From positions 62,001 to 126,000 of the forward strand of contig JAYKNF010000034.1 in assembly GCA_036172665.1 (NCBI GenBank): DNA of 64,000 nucleotides. The letters run 5' to 3'. Position numbers and translations under genes: made by a program. The notes below the pieces were generated by a model. That model was not told where the DNA came from. It made no database searches and worked only from the letters and a program-made list of their open reading frames with translations. Below are positions 37,850 to 49,560 of the stretch, piece by piece; the stretch's first letter is position 1, and the number at the start of each line of letters is the position of its first letter. The DNA comes from Prosopocoilus inquinatus. Taxonomy: Eukaryota; Arthropoda; Insecta; Coleoptera; Lucanidae.

Positions 37850-40540
37850 GGACGCGGCAGAAGCTGGAAATAGTTTTGAACGAAACAACACGTATTAGCG
37901 TTGTTCCTGTGATGTATCTAATCGATCCTTACTTAGCTACTATGTTATTTGACGTTTCGATGGACTCCAGTAACTCTAATGTGAGATACGAAATTTTCGG
38001 ACGCAGCAGCAGCTGGAAATAGTTTTAAACGAAACAACACATATTAGCGTTGTTCCTGTGATGTATCTAATCGATCCTTACTCATCTATCATGTTATTTT
38101 ACGTTTGGATGGACTCCAGTAACTCTGATGTGAGATACAAAGTTTTTGGACGCAGCAGAAGCTGGAAATAGTTTTGAACGAAACAACACGCATTAGCGAT
38201 GTTCCTCTGATGTATCTAATCGATCCTTACTCATCTATCATGTTATTTTACGTTCGGATGGACTCCAGTAACTCTGATGTGAGATACAAAGTTTTTGGAC
38301 GCAGCAGAAGCTGGAAATAGTTTTGAACGAAACAACACGTATTAGCGTTGTTCCTGTGATGTATCTAATCGATCCTTACTCATCTATCATGTTATTTGAC
38401 GTTTGGACGGACTCCAGTAACTCTGATGTGAGAAACAAAATTCTCGTACGCAGCAGAAGCTGGAAATAATTTTGAACGAAACAACACGTATTAGCGTTGT
38501 TCCTGTGATGTATCTAATCGATCCTTACTCATCTATCATGTTATTTGACGTTTGGACGGACTCCAGTAACTCTGATGTGAGATACAAAGTTTTTGGACGC
38601 AGCAGGAGCTGGAAATAGTTTTAAACGAAACAACACGTATTAGCGTTGTTCCTGTGCTGTATCTAATCGATCCTTACTTATCTATCATGTTATTTGACGT
38701 TTCGATGGACTCCATTAACTCTGATGTGAGATACGACGTTTTCGGACGCAGCAGAAGCTGGAAATAGTTTTGAACGAAACAACACGTATTAGCGTTGTTC
38801 CTGTGATGTATCTAATCGATCCTTACTTAGCTACTATGTTATTTGACGTTTCGATGGACTCCAGTAACTCTAATGTGAGATACGAAATTTTCGGACGCAG
38901 CAGCAGCTGGAAATAGTTTTAAACGAAACAACACATATTAGCGTTGTTCCTGTGATGTATCTAATCGATCCTTACTCATCTATCATGTTATTTTACGTTT
39001 GGATGGACTCCAGTAACTCTGATGTGAGATACAAAGTTTTTGGACGCAGCAGAAGCTGGAAATAGTTTTGAACGAAACAACACGTATTAGCGTTGTTCCT
39101 GTGATGTATCTAATCGATCCTTACTTAGCTACTATGTTATTTGACGTTTCGATGGACTCCAGTATCTCTAATGTGAGATACGAAATTTTCGGACGCAGCA
39201 GCAGCTGGAAATAGTTTTAAACGAAACAACACATATTAGCGTTGTTCCTGTGATGTATCTAATCGATACTTACTTATCTGTCATGTTATTTGACGTTTGG
39301 ACGGACTCCAGTAACTCTGATGTGAGATACGACGTTTTCGGACGCAGCAGAAGCTGGAAATAGTTTTAAACGAAACAACACGCATTAGCGATGTTCCTGT
39401 GATGTATCTAATCGATCCTTACTCATCTATCATGTTATTTTACGTTTGGATGGACTCCATTAACTCTGATGTGAGATACAAAGTTCTCAGGCGCAGCAGA
39501 AGCTGGAAATAGTTTTGAACGAGACAACACGTATTAGCGTTGTTCCTGTGATGTATCTAAACGATCCTTAATTATCTAACATGTTATTTGACGTTTGGAT
39601 GGACTCCAGTAAGTCTGATGTGAGATACAAAGTTTTTGGACGCAGCAGGAGCTGGAAATAGTTTTAAACGAAACAACACGTATTAGCGTTGTTCCTGTGC
39701 TGTATCTAATCGATCCTTACTTATCTATCATGTTATTTGGCGTTTCGATGGACTCCAGTAACTCTGATGTGAGATACGACGTTTTCGGACGCAGCAGAAG
39801 CTGGAAATAGTTTTAAACGAAACAACACGCATTAGCGATGTTCCTCTGATGTATCTAATCGATCCTTACTCATCTATCATGTTATTTTACGATCGGATGG
39901 ACTCCAGTAACTCTGATGTGAGATACAAAGTTTTTGGACGCAGCAGAAGCTGGAAATAGTTTTGAACGAAACAACACGTATTAGCGTTGTTCCTGTGATG
40001 TATCTAATCGATCCTTACTCATCTATCATGTTATTTGACGTTTGGACGGACTCCAGTAACTCTGATGTGAGAAACAAAGTTCTCGGACGCAGCAGAAGCT
40101 GGAAATAGTTTTGAACGAAACAACACGTATTAGCGTTGTTCCTGTGATGTATCTAATCGATCCTTACTCATCTATCATAGCTACTATGTTATTTGACGTT
40201 TCGATGGACTCCAGTAACTCTAATGTGAGATACAAAATTTTCGGACGCAGCAGCAGCTGGAAATAGTTTTAAACGAAACAACACATATTAGCGTTGTTCC
40301 TGTGATGTATCTAATCGATTCTTACTTATATATCATGTTATTTGACGTTTGGATGGACTCCAGTAACCCTGATGTGAGATACGAAGTTCTCGGACGCAGC
40401 AGAAGCTGGAAATAGTTTTAAACGAAACAACACGCATTAGCGTTGTTCCTGTGATGTATCTAATCTATCCTTACTCATCTATCATGTTATTTGGCGTTTC
40501 GATGGACTCCAGTAACGCTGATGTGAGATACAAAGTTCTC
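37850..40540 (+). repeat. Second unit of the 2,691-bp tandem higher-order repeat
   Basis: This is the direct tandem copy of 35,159-37,849. Its first box reads GGACGCGGCAG, inherited from the end of unit one, and the same GGACGCGGCAG recurs at 40,541. That places the exchange point within the GGACGCAGC region. Copy identity is the highest seen for a block of this length in the window, so this is a candidate for the most recent large amplification. Confidence 0.9.
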
Positions 40541-42626
40541 GGACGCGGCAGAAGCTGGAAATAGTTTTGAACGAAACAACACGTATTAGCGTTGTTCCTG
40601 TGATGTATCTAAACGTTCCTTACTTATCTAACATGTTATTTGACGTTTGGATGGACTCCAGTAAGTCTGATGTGAGATACAAAGTTTTCGGACGCAGCAG
40701 CAGCTGGAAATAGTTTTAAACGAAACAACACATATTAGCGTTGTTCCTGTGCTGTATCTAATCGATCCTTACTTATCTGTCATGTTATTTGACGTTTCGA
40801 TGGACTCCAGTAACTCTGATGTGAGATACGACTTTTTCGGACGCAGCAGAAGCTGGAAATAGTTTTGAACGAAACAACGCGTATTAACGTTGTTCCTGTG
40901 ATGTATCTAATCGATCCTTACTTATATACTATGTTATTTGGCGTTTCGATGGACTCCAGTAACTTTGATGTGAGATACGAAGTTCTCGGACGCAGCTGAA
41001 GCTAGAAATAGTTTTAAAGGAAACAACACGCATTAGCGTTGTTCCTGTGATGTATCTAATCAATCCTTACTCATCTATCATGTTATTTGGCGTTTCGATG
41101 GACTCCAGTAACTCTGATGTGAGAAACAAAGTTCTCGGACGCAGCAGAAGCTGGAAATAGTTTTGAACGAAACAACACGTATTAGCGTTGTTCCTGTGAT
41201 GTATCTAATCGATCCTTACTCATCTATCATGTTATTTGACGTTTGGACGGACTCCAGTAACTCTGTTGTGAGATACGAAATTTTCGGACGCAGCGGAAGC
41301 TGGAAATAGTTTTAAACGAAACAACACGCATTGGCGTTGTTCCTGTGCTGTATCTAATCGATCCTTACTTATCTATCATGTTATTTGACGTCTGGATGGA
41401 CTCCAGTAACCCTGATGTGAGATACGAAGTTCTCGGACGCAGCAGAAGCTGGAAACAGTTTTAAATGAAACAACACGCATTAGCGTTGTTCCTGTGATGT
41501 ATCTAATCGATCCTTACTTAGCTACTATGTTATTTGACGTTTCGATGGACTCCAGTAACTCTAATGTGAGATACGAAATTTTCGGACGCAGCAGCAGCTG
41601 GAAATAGTTTTAAACGAAACAACACGCATTAGCGATGTTCCTCTGATGTATCTAATCGATCCTTACTCATCTATCATGTTATTTTACGTTCGGATGGACT
41701 CCAGTAACTCTGATGTGAGATACAAAGTTTTTGGACGCAGCAGAAGCTGGAAATAGTTTTGAACGAAACAACACGTATTAGCGTTGTTCCTGTGATGTAT
41801 CTAATCGATCCTTACTTAGCTACTATGTTATTTGACGTTTCGATGGACTCCAGTATCTCTAATGTGAGATACGAAATTTTCGGACGCAGCAGCAGCTGGA
41901 AATAGTTTTAAACGAAACAACACTTATTAGCGTTGTTCCTGTGATGTATCTAATCGATACTTACTTATCTGTCATGTTATTTGACGTTTGGACGGACTCC
42001 AGTAACTCTGATGTGAGATACGACGTTTTCGGACGCAGCAGAAGCTGGAAATAGTTTTAAACGAAACAACACGCAATAGCGATGTTCCTGTGATGTATCT
42101 AATCGATCCTTACTCATCTATCATGTTATTTTACGTTTGGATGGACTCCAGTAACTCTGATGTGAGATACAAAGTTCTCGGGCGCAGCAGAAGCTGGAAA
42201 TAGTTTTGAACGAGACAACACGTATTAGCGTTGTTCCTGTGATGTATCTAAACGATCCTTAATTATCTAACATGTTATTTGACGTTTGGATGGACTCCAG
42301 TAAGTCTGATGTGAGATACAAAGTTTTTGGACGCAGCAGGAGCTGGAAATAGTTTTAAACGAAACAACACGTATTAGCGTTGTTCCTGTGATGTATCTAA
42401 ACGATCCTTAATTATCTAACATGTTATTTGACGTTTGGATGGACTCCAGTAAGTCTGATGTGAGATACAAAGTTTTTGGACGCAGCAGGAGCTGGAAATA
42501 GTTTTAAACGAAACAACACGCATTAGCGATGTTCCTCTGATGTATCTAATCGATCCTTACTCATCTATCATGTTATTTTACGTTCGGATGGACTCCAGTA
42601 ACTCTGATGTGAGATACAAAGTTTTT
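40541..42626 (+). repeat. Mixed segment with a copy of the CAACGCGTATTAACG block
   Basis: This stretch has no gene. From 40,541 it runs D-like, E with CGACTTTTTCGG, a CAACGCGTATTAACG monomer with TTGGCG, then TTTTAAAGG and ATCAATCC A-type monomers. Next come a GTTGTGAG monomer and one with GACGTCTGGATGG and GGAAACAGTTTT, then B, F', B, C-like, F and two D monomers back to back. The CAACGCGTATTAACG word recurs at about 51,759 and 55,938, linking this region to the 51-58 kb territory. The tandem D-D pair at 42,230-42,480 is unusual, since D is normally followed by E. Confidence 0.78.
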
Positions 42627-42775
42627 GGACGCAGCAGAAGCTGGAAATAGTTTTGAACGAAACAACACGTATTAGCGTTGTTCCTGTGATGTATCTAATC
42701 GATCCTTACTCATCTATCATGTTATTTGACGTTTGGACGGACTCCAGTAACTCTGATGTGAGAAACAAAATTCTC

Positions 42776-43964
42776 GTACGCAGCAGAAGCTGGAAATAAT
42801 TTTGAACGAAACAACACGTATTAGCGTTGTTCCTGTGCTGTATCTAATCGATCCTTACTTATCTATCATGTTATTTGACGTTTCGATGGACTCCATTAAC
42901 TCTGATGTGAGATACGACGTTTTCGGACGCAGCAGAAGCTGGAAATAGTTTTGAACGAAACAACACGTATTAGCGTTGTTCCTGTGATGTATCTAATCGA
43001 TCCTTACTTAGCTACTATGTTATTTGACGTTTCGATGGACTCCAGTAACTCTAATGTGAGATACGAAATTTTCGGACGCAGCAGCAGCTGGAAATAGTTT
43101 TAAACGAAACAACACATATTAGCGTTGTTCCTGTGATGTATCTAATCGATCCTTACTCATCTATCATGTTATTTTATGTTTGTATGGACTCCAGTAACTC
43201 TGATGTGAGATACAAAGTTTTTGGACGCAGCAGAAGCTGGAAATAGTTTTGAACGAAACAACACGTATTAGCGTTGATCCTGTGATGTATCTAATCGATC
43301 CTTACTTAGCTACTATGTTATTTGACGTTTCGATGGACTCCAGTATCTCTAATGTGAGATACGAAATTTTCGGACGCAGCAGCAGCTGGAAATAGTTTTA
43401 AACGAAACAACACATATTAGCGTTGTTCCTGTGATGTATCTAATCGATCCTTACTCATCTATCATGTTATTTGACGTTTGGACGGACTCCAGTAACTCTG
43501 ATGTGAGATACAAAGTTTTCGGACGCAGCAGAAGCTGGAAATAGTTTTGAACGAAACAACACGTATTAGCGTTGTTCCTGTGCTGTATCTAATCAATCCT
43601 TACTTATCTATCATGTTATTTGACGTTTCGATGGACTCCAGTAACTCTGATGTGAGATACATTTTCGGACGCAGCAGAAGCTGGAAATAGTTTTAAACAA
43701 AACAACACGCATTAGCGATGTTCCTGTGATGTATCTAATCGATCCTTACTCATCTATCATGTTACTTGACGTTTGGACGGACTCCAGTAACTCTGATGTG
43801 AGATACAAAGTTCTCGGACGCAGCAGAAACTGGAAATAGTTTTGAACGAAACAACACGTATTAGCGTTGTTCCTGTGATGTATCTAATCGATCCTTACTC
43901 ATCTATCATGTTATTTGACGTTTGGACGGACTCCAGTAACTCTGATGTGAGAAACAAAATTCTC
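42776..43964 (+). repeat. First unit of a 1,189-bp tandem duplication
   Basis: Eight monomers (1,192 bp minus a 3-bp deletion) from Y to X are repeated next door. Markers are AAAATTCTC at the unit ends (42,767 and 43,956), TTTTATGTTTG (about 43,172 and 44,361), TTAGCGTTGATCC (about 43,269 and 44,458) and GATACATTTTCGG (43,656 and about 44,845). Unit one has GTTTGTATGG and ATCAATCC where unit two has GTTTGGATGG and ATCGATCC. Confidence 0.86.
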
Positions 43965-45069
43965 GTACGCAGCAGAAGCTGGAAATAATTTTGAACGAAA
44001 CAACACGTATTAGCGTTGTTCCTGTGCTGTATCTAATCGATCCTTACTTATCTATCATGTTATTTGACGTTTCGATGGACTCCATTAACTCTGATGTGAG
44101 ATACGACGTTTTCGGACGCAGCAGAAGCTGGAAATAGTTTTGAACGAAACAACACGTATTAGCGTTGTTCCTGTGATGTATCTAATCGATCCTTACTTAG
44201 CTACTATGTTATTTGACGTTTCGATGGACTCCAGTAACTCTAATGTGAGATACGAAATTTTCGGACGCAGCAGCAGCTGGAAATAGTTTTAAACGAAACA
44301 ACACATATTAGCGTTGTTCCTGTGATGTATCTAATCGATCCTTACTCATCTATCATGTTATTTTATGTTTGGATGGACTCCAGTAACTCTGATGTGAGAT
44401 ACAAAGTTTTTGGACGCAGCAGAAGCTGGAAATAGTTTTGAACGAAACAACACGTATTAGCGTTGATCCTGTGATGTATCTAATCGATCCTTACTTAGCT
44501 ACTATGTTATTTGACGTTTCGATGGACTCCAGTATCTCTAATGTGAGATACGAAATTTTCGGACGCAGCAGCAGCTGGAAATAGTTTTAAACGAAACAAC
44601 ACATATTAGCGTTGTTCCTGTGATGTATCTAATCGATCCTTACTCATCTATCATGTTATTTGACGTTTGGACGGACTCCAGTAACTCTGATGTGAGATAC
44701 AAAGTTTTCGGACGCAGCAGAAGCTGGAAATAGTTTTGAACGAAACAACACGTATTAGCGTTGTTCCTGTGCTGTATCTAATCGATCCTTACTTATCTAT
44801 CATGTTATTTGACGTTTCGATGGACTCCAGTAACTCTGATGTGAGATACATTTTCGGACGCAGCAGAAGCTGGAAATAGTTTTAAACAAAACAACACGCA
44901 TTAGCGATGTTCCTGTGATGTATCTAATCGATCCTTACTCATCTATCATGTTACTTGACGTTTGGACGGACTCCAGTAACTCTGATGTGAGATACAAAGT
45001 TCTCGGACGCAGCAGAAACTGGAAATAGTTTTGAACGAAACAACACGTATTAGCGTTGTTCCTGTGATG
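43965..45069 (+). repeat. Second unit of the 1,189-bp tandem duplication
   Basis: This matches 42,776-43,880 and then departs at TCTAAACGATCC (about 45,070), where a D monomer replaces the X of unit one. From about 44,700 to 45,830 it also resembles the 20.2-21.6 and 22.3-23.7 kb blocks, sharing GGACTCTAG at 45,266 and GGATGAACTCC. This locus is therefore a junction of two older segments. Confidence 0.83.
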
Positions 45070-45898
45070 TATCTAAACGATCCTTACTTATCTAACATGT
45101 TATTTGACGTTTGGATGGACTCCAGTAAGTCTGATGTGAGATACAAAGTTTTTGGACGCAGCAGGAGCTGGAAATAGTTTTAAACGAAACAACACGTATT
45201 AGCGTTGTTCCTGTGCTGTATCTAATCGATCCTTACTTATCTATCATGTTATTTGACGTTTCGATGGACTCTAGTAACTCTGATGTGAGATACGACGTTT
45301 TCGGACGCAGCAGAAGCTGGAAATAGTTTTAAACGAAACAACACGCATTAGCGATGTTCCTGTGATGTATCTAATCGATCCTTACTCATCTATCATGTTA
45401 TTTTACGTTTGGATGAACTCCAGTAACTCTGATGTGAGAAACAAAGTTCTCGGACGCAGCAGAAGCTGGAAATAGTTTTGAACGAAACAACACGTATTAG
45501 CGTTGTTCCTGTGATGTATCTAATCGATCCTTACTTAGCTACTATGTTATTTGACGTTTCGATGGACTCCAGTAACTCTAATGTGAGATACGAAATTTTC
45601 GGACGCAGCAGCAGCTGGAAATAGTTTTAAACGAAACAACACATATTAGCGTTGTTCCTGTGATGTATCTAATCGATCCTTACTCATCTATCATGTTATT
45701 TGACGTTTGGACGGACTCCAGTAACTCTGATGTGAGAAACAAAGTTCTCGGACGCAGCAGAAGCTGGAAATAGTTTTGAACGAAACAACACGTATTAGCG
45801 TTGTTCCTGTGATGTATCTAATAGATCCTTACTCATCTATCATGTTATTTGACGTTTGGACGGACTCCAGTAACTCTGATGTGAGATACAAAGTTCTC

Positions 45899-46792
45899 GG
45901 ACGCAGCAGAAGCTGGAAATAGTTTTGAACGAAACAACACGCCTTAGCGTTGTTCCTGTGATGTATCTAAACGATCCTTACTTATCTAACATGTTATTTG
46001 ACGTTTGGATGGACTCCAGTAAGTCTGATGTGAGATACAAAGTTTTTGGACGCAGCAGGAGCTGGAAATAGTTTTGAACGAAACAACACGCCTTAGCGTT
46101 GTTCCTGTGATGTATCTAATCGATCCTTACTTATATATCATGTTATTTGACGTTTGGATGGACTCCAGTAACCCTGATGTGAGATACAAAGTTCTCGGAC
46201 GCAGCAGAAGCTGGAAATAGTTTTGAACGAAACAACACGTATTAGCGTTGTTCCTGTGATGTATCTAATCGATCCTTACTCATCTATCATGTTATTTGAC
46301 GTTTGGACGGACTCCAGTAACTCTGATGTGAGATACAAAGTTCTCGGACGCAGCAGAAGCTGGAAATAGTTTTAAACGAAACAACACGTATTAGCGTTGT
46401 TCCTGTGATGTATCTAATCGATCTTTACTCATCTATCATGTTATTTGGCGTTTCGATGGACTCCAGTAACTTTGATGTGAGTTACGAAGTTCTCGGACGC
46501 AGCTGAAGCTAGAAATAGTTTTAAACGAAACAACACGCATTAGCGTTGTTCCTGTGATGTATCTAATCGATCCTTACTTATATATCATGTTATTTGACGT
46601 TTGGAAGGACTGAAGTAACCCTGATGTGAGATACGAAATTCTCGGACGCAGCAGAAGCTGGAAATAGTTTTAAACGAAACAACACGCATTAGCGTTGTTC
46701 CTGTGATGTATCTAATCGATCCTTACTCATCTATCATGTTATTTGGCGTTTCGATGGACTCCAGTAACTCTGATGTGAGATACAAAGTTCTC
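45899..46792 (+). repeat. First unit of an 894-bp (6-monomer) tandem repeat
   Basis: Box positions 45,899, 46,793 and 47,687 are exactly 894 bp apart. The unit is a D with CGCCTTAGCG, a TTATATATCATG monomer with AACCCTGATG, a GTTTGGACGG monomer, an A-type with GAGTTACGAAG, the rare GGAAGGACTGAAGTAACCC monomer (46,604), and a TTGGCG monomer. Unit one has TCGATCTTTACTC where unit two has TCGAACTTTACTC. Both are private to this locus. Confidence 0.88.
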
Positions 46793-47686
46793 GGACGCAG
46801 CAGAAGCTGGAAATAGTTTTGAACGAAACAACACGCCTTAGCGTTGTTCCTGTGATGTATCTAAACGATCCTTACTTATCTAACATGTTATTTGACGTTT
46901 GGATGGACTCCAGTAAGTCTGATGTGAGATACAAAGTTTTTGGACGCAGCAGGAGCTGGAAATAGTTTTGAACGAAACAACACGCCTTAGCGTTGTTCCT
47001 GTGATGTATCTAATCGATCCTTACTTATATATCATGTTATTTGACGTTTGGATGGACTCCAGTAACCCTGATGTGAGATACAAAGTTCTCGGACGCAGCA
47101 GAAGCTGGAAATAGTTTTGAACGAAACAACACGTATTAGCGTTGTTCCTGTGATGTATCTAATCGATCCTTACTCATCTATCATGTTATTTGACGTTTGG
47201 ACGGACTCCAGTAACTCTGATGTGAGATACAAAGTTCTCGGACGCAGCAGAAGCTGGAAATAGTTTTAAACGAAACAACACGTATTAGCGTTGTTCCTGT
47301 GATGTATCTAATCGAACTTTACTCATCTATCATGTTATTTGGCGTTTCGATGGACTCCAGTAACTTTGATGTGAGTTACGAAGTTCTCGGACGCAGCTGA
47401 AGCTAGAAATAGTTTTAAACGAAACAACACGCATTAGCGTTGTTCCTGTGATGTATCTAATCGATCCTTACTTATATATCATGTTATTTGACGTTTGGAA
47501 GGACTGAAGTAACCCTGATGTGAGATACGAAATTCTCGGACGCAGCAGAAGCTGGAAATAGTTTTAAACGAAACAACACGCATTAGCGTTGTTCCTGTGA
47601 TGTATCTAATCGATCCTTACTCATCTATCATGTTATTTGGCGTTTCGATGGACTCCAGTAACTCTGATGTGAGATACAAAGTTTTC
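46793..47686 (+). repeat. Second unit of the 894-bp tandem repeat
   Basis: This is a direct tandem copy of 45,899-46,792 with only a few differences (TCGAACTTTACTC at about 47,312; AAAGTTTTCGG instead of AAAGTTCTCGG at the end). The sequence after 47,687 resumes the same order without the D monomer. That matches the ancestral arrangement seen at 31,138 onward. Confidence 0.87.
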
Positions 47687-47888
47687 GGACGCAGCAGAAG
47701 CTGGAAATAGTTTTGAACGAAACAACACGCCTTAGCGTTGTTCCTGTGATGTATCTAATCGATCCTTACTTATATATCATGTTATTTGACGTTTGGATGG
47801 ACTCCAGTAACCCTGATGTGAGATACGAAGTTCTCGGACGCAGCAGAAGCTGGAAATAGTTTTAAAGGAAACAACACGCATTAGCGTT

Positions 47889-49560
47889 GTTCCTGTGATG
47901 TATCTAATCGATCCTTACTTATCTATCATGTTATTTGACGTTTCGATGGACTCCAGTAACTCTGATGTGAGATACAAAGTTTTCGGACGCAGCAGAAGCT
48001 GGAAATAGTTTTAAACGAAACAACACGCATTAGCGTTGTTCCTGTGATGTATCTAATCGATCCTTACTCATCTATCATGTTACTTGACGTTTCGATGGAC
48101 TCCAGTAACTCTGATGTGAGATACGACATTTTCGGAAGCAGCAGAAGCTGGAAATAGTTTTAAACGAAACAACACGCATTAGCGATGTTCCTGTGATGTA
48201 TCTAAACGATCCTTACTCATCTATCATGTAATCTTACGTTTGGATGGACTCCAGTAACTCTGATGTGAGATACAAAGTTTTTGGACGCAGCAGAAGCTGG
48301 AAATAGTTTTGAACGAAACAACAAGTATTAGCGTTGTTCCTGTGATGTATCTAATCGATCCTTACTTAGCTACTATGTTATTTGACGTTTCGATGGACTC
48401 CAGTAACTCTAATGTGAGATACGAAATTTTCGGACGCAGCAGCAGCTGGAAATAGTTTTAAAAGAAACAACACATATTAGCGTTGTTCCTGTGATGTATC
48501 TAATCGATCCTTACTCATCTATCATGTTATTTGACGTTTGGACGGACTCCAGTAACTCTGATGTGAGAAACAAAGTTCTCGGACGCAGCAGAATCTGGAA
48601 ATAGTTTTGAACGAAACAACACGTATTAGCGTTGTTCCTGTGATGTATCTAATCGATCCTTACTCATCTATCATAGCTACTATGTTATTTGACGTTTCGA
48701 TGGACTCCAGTAACTCTAATGTGAGATACGAAATTTTCGGACGCAGCAGCAGCTGGAAATAGTTTTAAACGAAACAACACATATTAGCGTTGTTCCTGTG
48801 ATGTATCTAATCGATCCTTACTCATCTATCATGTTATTTGACGTTTGGACGTACTCCAGTAACTCTGATGTGAGAAACAAAGTTCTCGTACGCAGCAGAA
48901 GCTGGAAATAATTTTGAACGAAACAACACGTATTAGCGTTGTTCCTGTGATGTATCTAATCGATCCTTACTCATCTATCATGTTATTTGACGTTTGGACG
49001 GACTCCAGTAACTCTGATGTGAGATACAAAGTTCTCGGACGCAGCAGAAGCTGGAAATAGTTTTGAACGAAACAACAGGTATTAGCGTTGTTCCTGTGAT
49101 GTATCTAAACGATCCTTACTTATCTAACATGTTATTTGACGTTTGGATGGACTCCAGTAAGTCTGATGTGAGATACAAAGTTTTTGGACGCAGCAGGAGC
49201 TGGAAATAGTTTTAAACGAAACAACACGTATTAGCGTTGTTCCTGTGCTGTATCTAATCGATCCTTACTTATCTATCATGTTATTTGACGTTTCGATGGA
49301 CTCCAGTAACTTTGATGTGAGATACGAAGTTCTCGGACGCAGCTGAAGCTAGAAATAGTTTTAAACGAAACAACACGTATTAGCGTTGTTCCTGTGATGT
49401 ATCTAATCGATCCTTACTCATCTATCATGTTATTTGACGTTTGGATGGACTCCAGTAACTCTGATGTGAGATACAAAGTTTTCGGACGCAGCAGAAGCTG
49501 GAAATAGTTTTGAACGAAACAACACGTATTAGCGTTGTTCCTGTGCTGTATCTAATCGAT
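47889..49560 (+). repeat. Third copy of the segment seen at 23.9 and 31.3 kb
   Basis: This aligns to 31,333-32,860 with one extra X/Y-like monomer (AAAGTTCTCGTACG then AATAATTTT, about 48,886-49,020). It has CGACATTTTCGG where the other two copies have a 3-bp deletion, so it keeps the undeleted state. Local private changes are CGGAAGCAGC, ATGTAATCTTACG and CAACAAGTATTAG between 48,130 and 48,330. After about 49,570 it fuses to an AAACAAAGTTCTCGTACG monomer. Confidence 0.8.

Noticed and set aside
35159..40540. Assembly artefact as the explanation for the large identical blocks
   Set aside because: Not excluded, but not preferred. Block pairs differ at scattered bases, have different offsets and show nested later events, which a simple duplicated contig would not produce. 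Spanning long reads would settle it.
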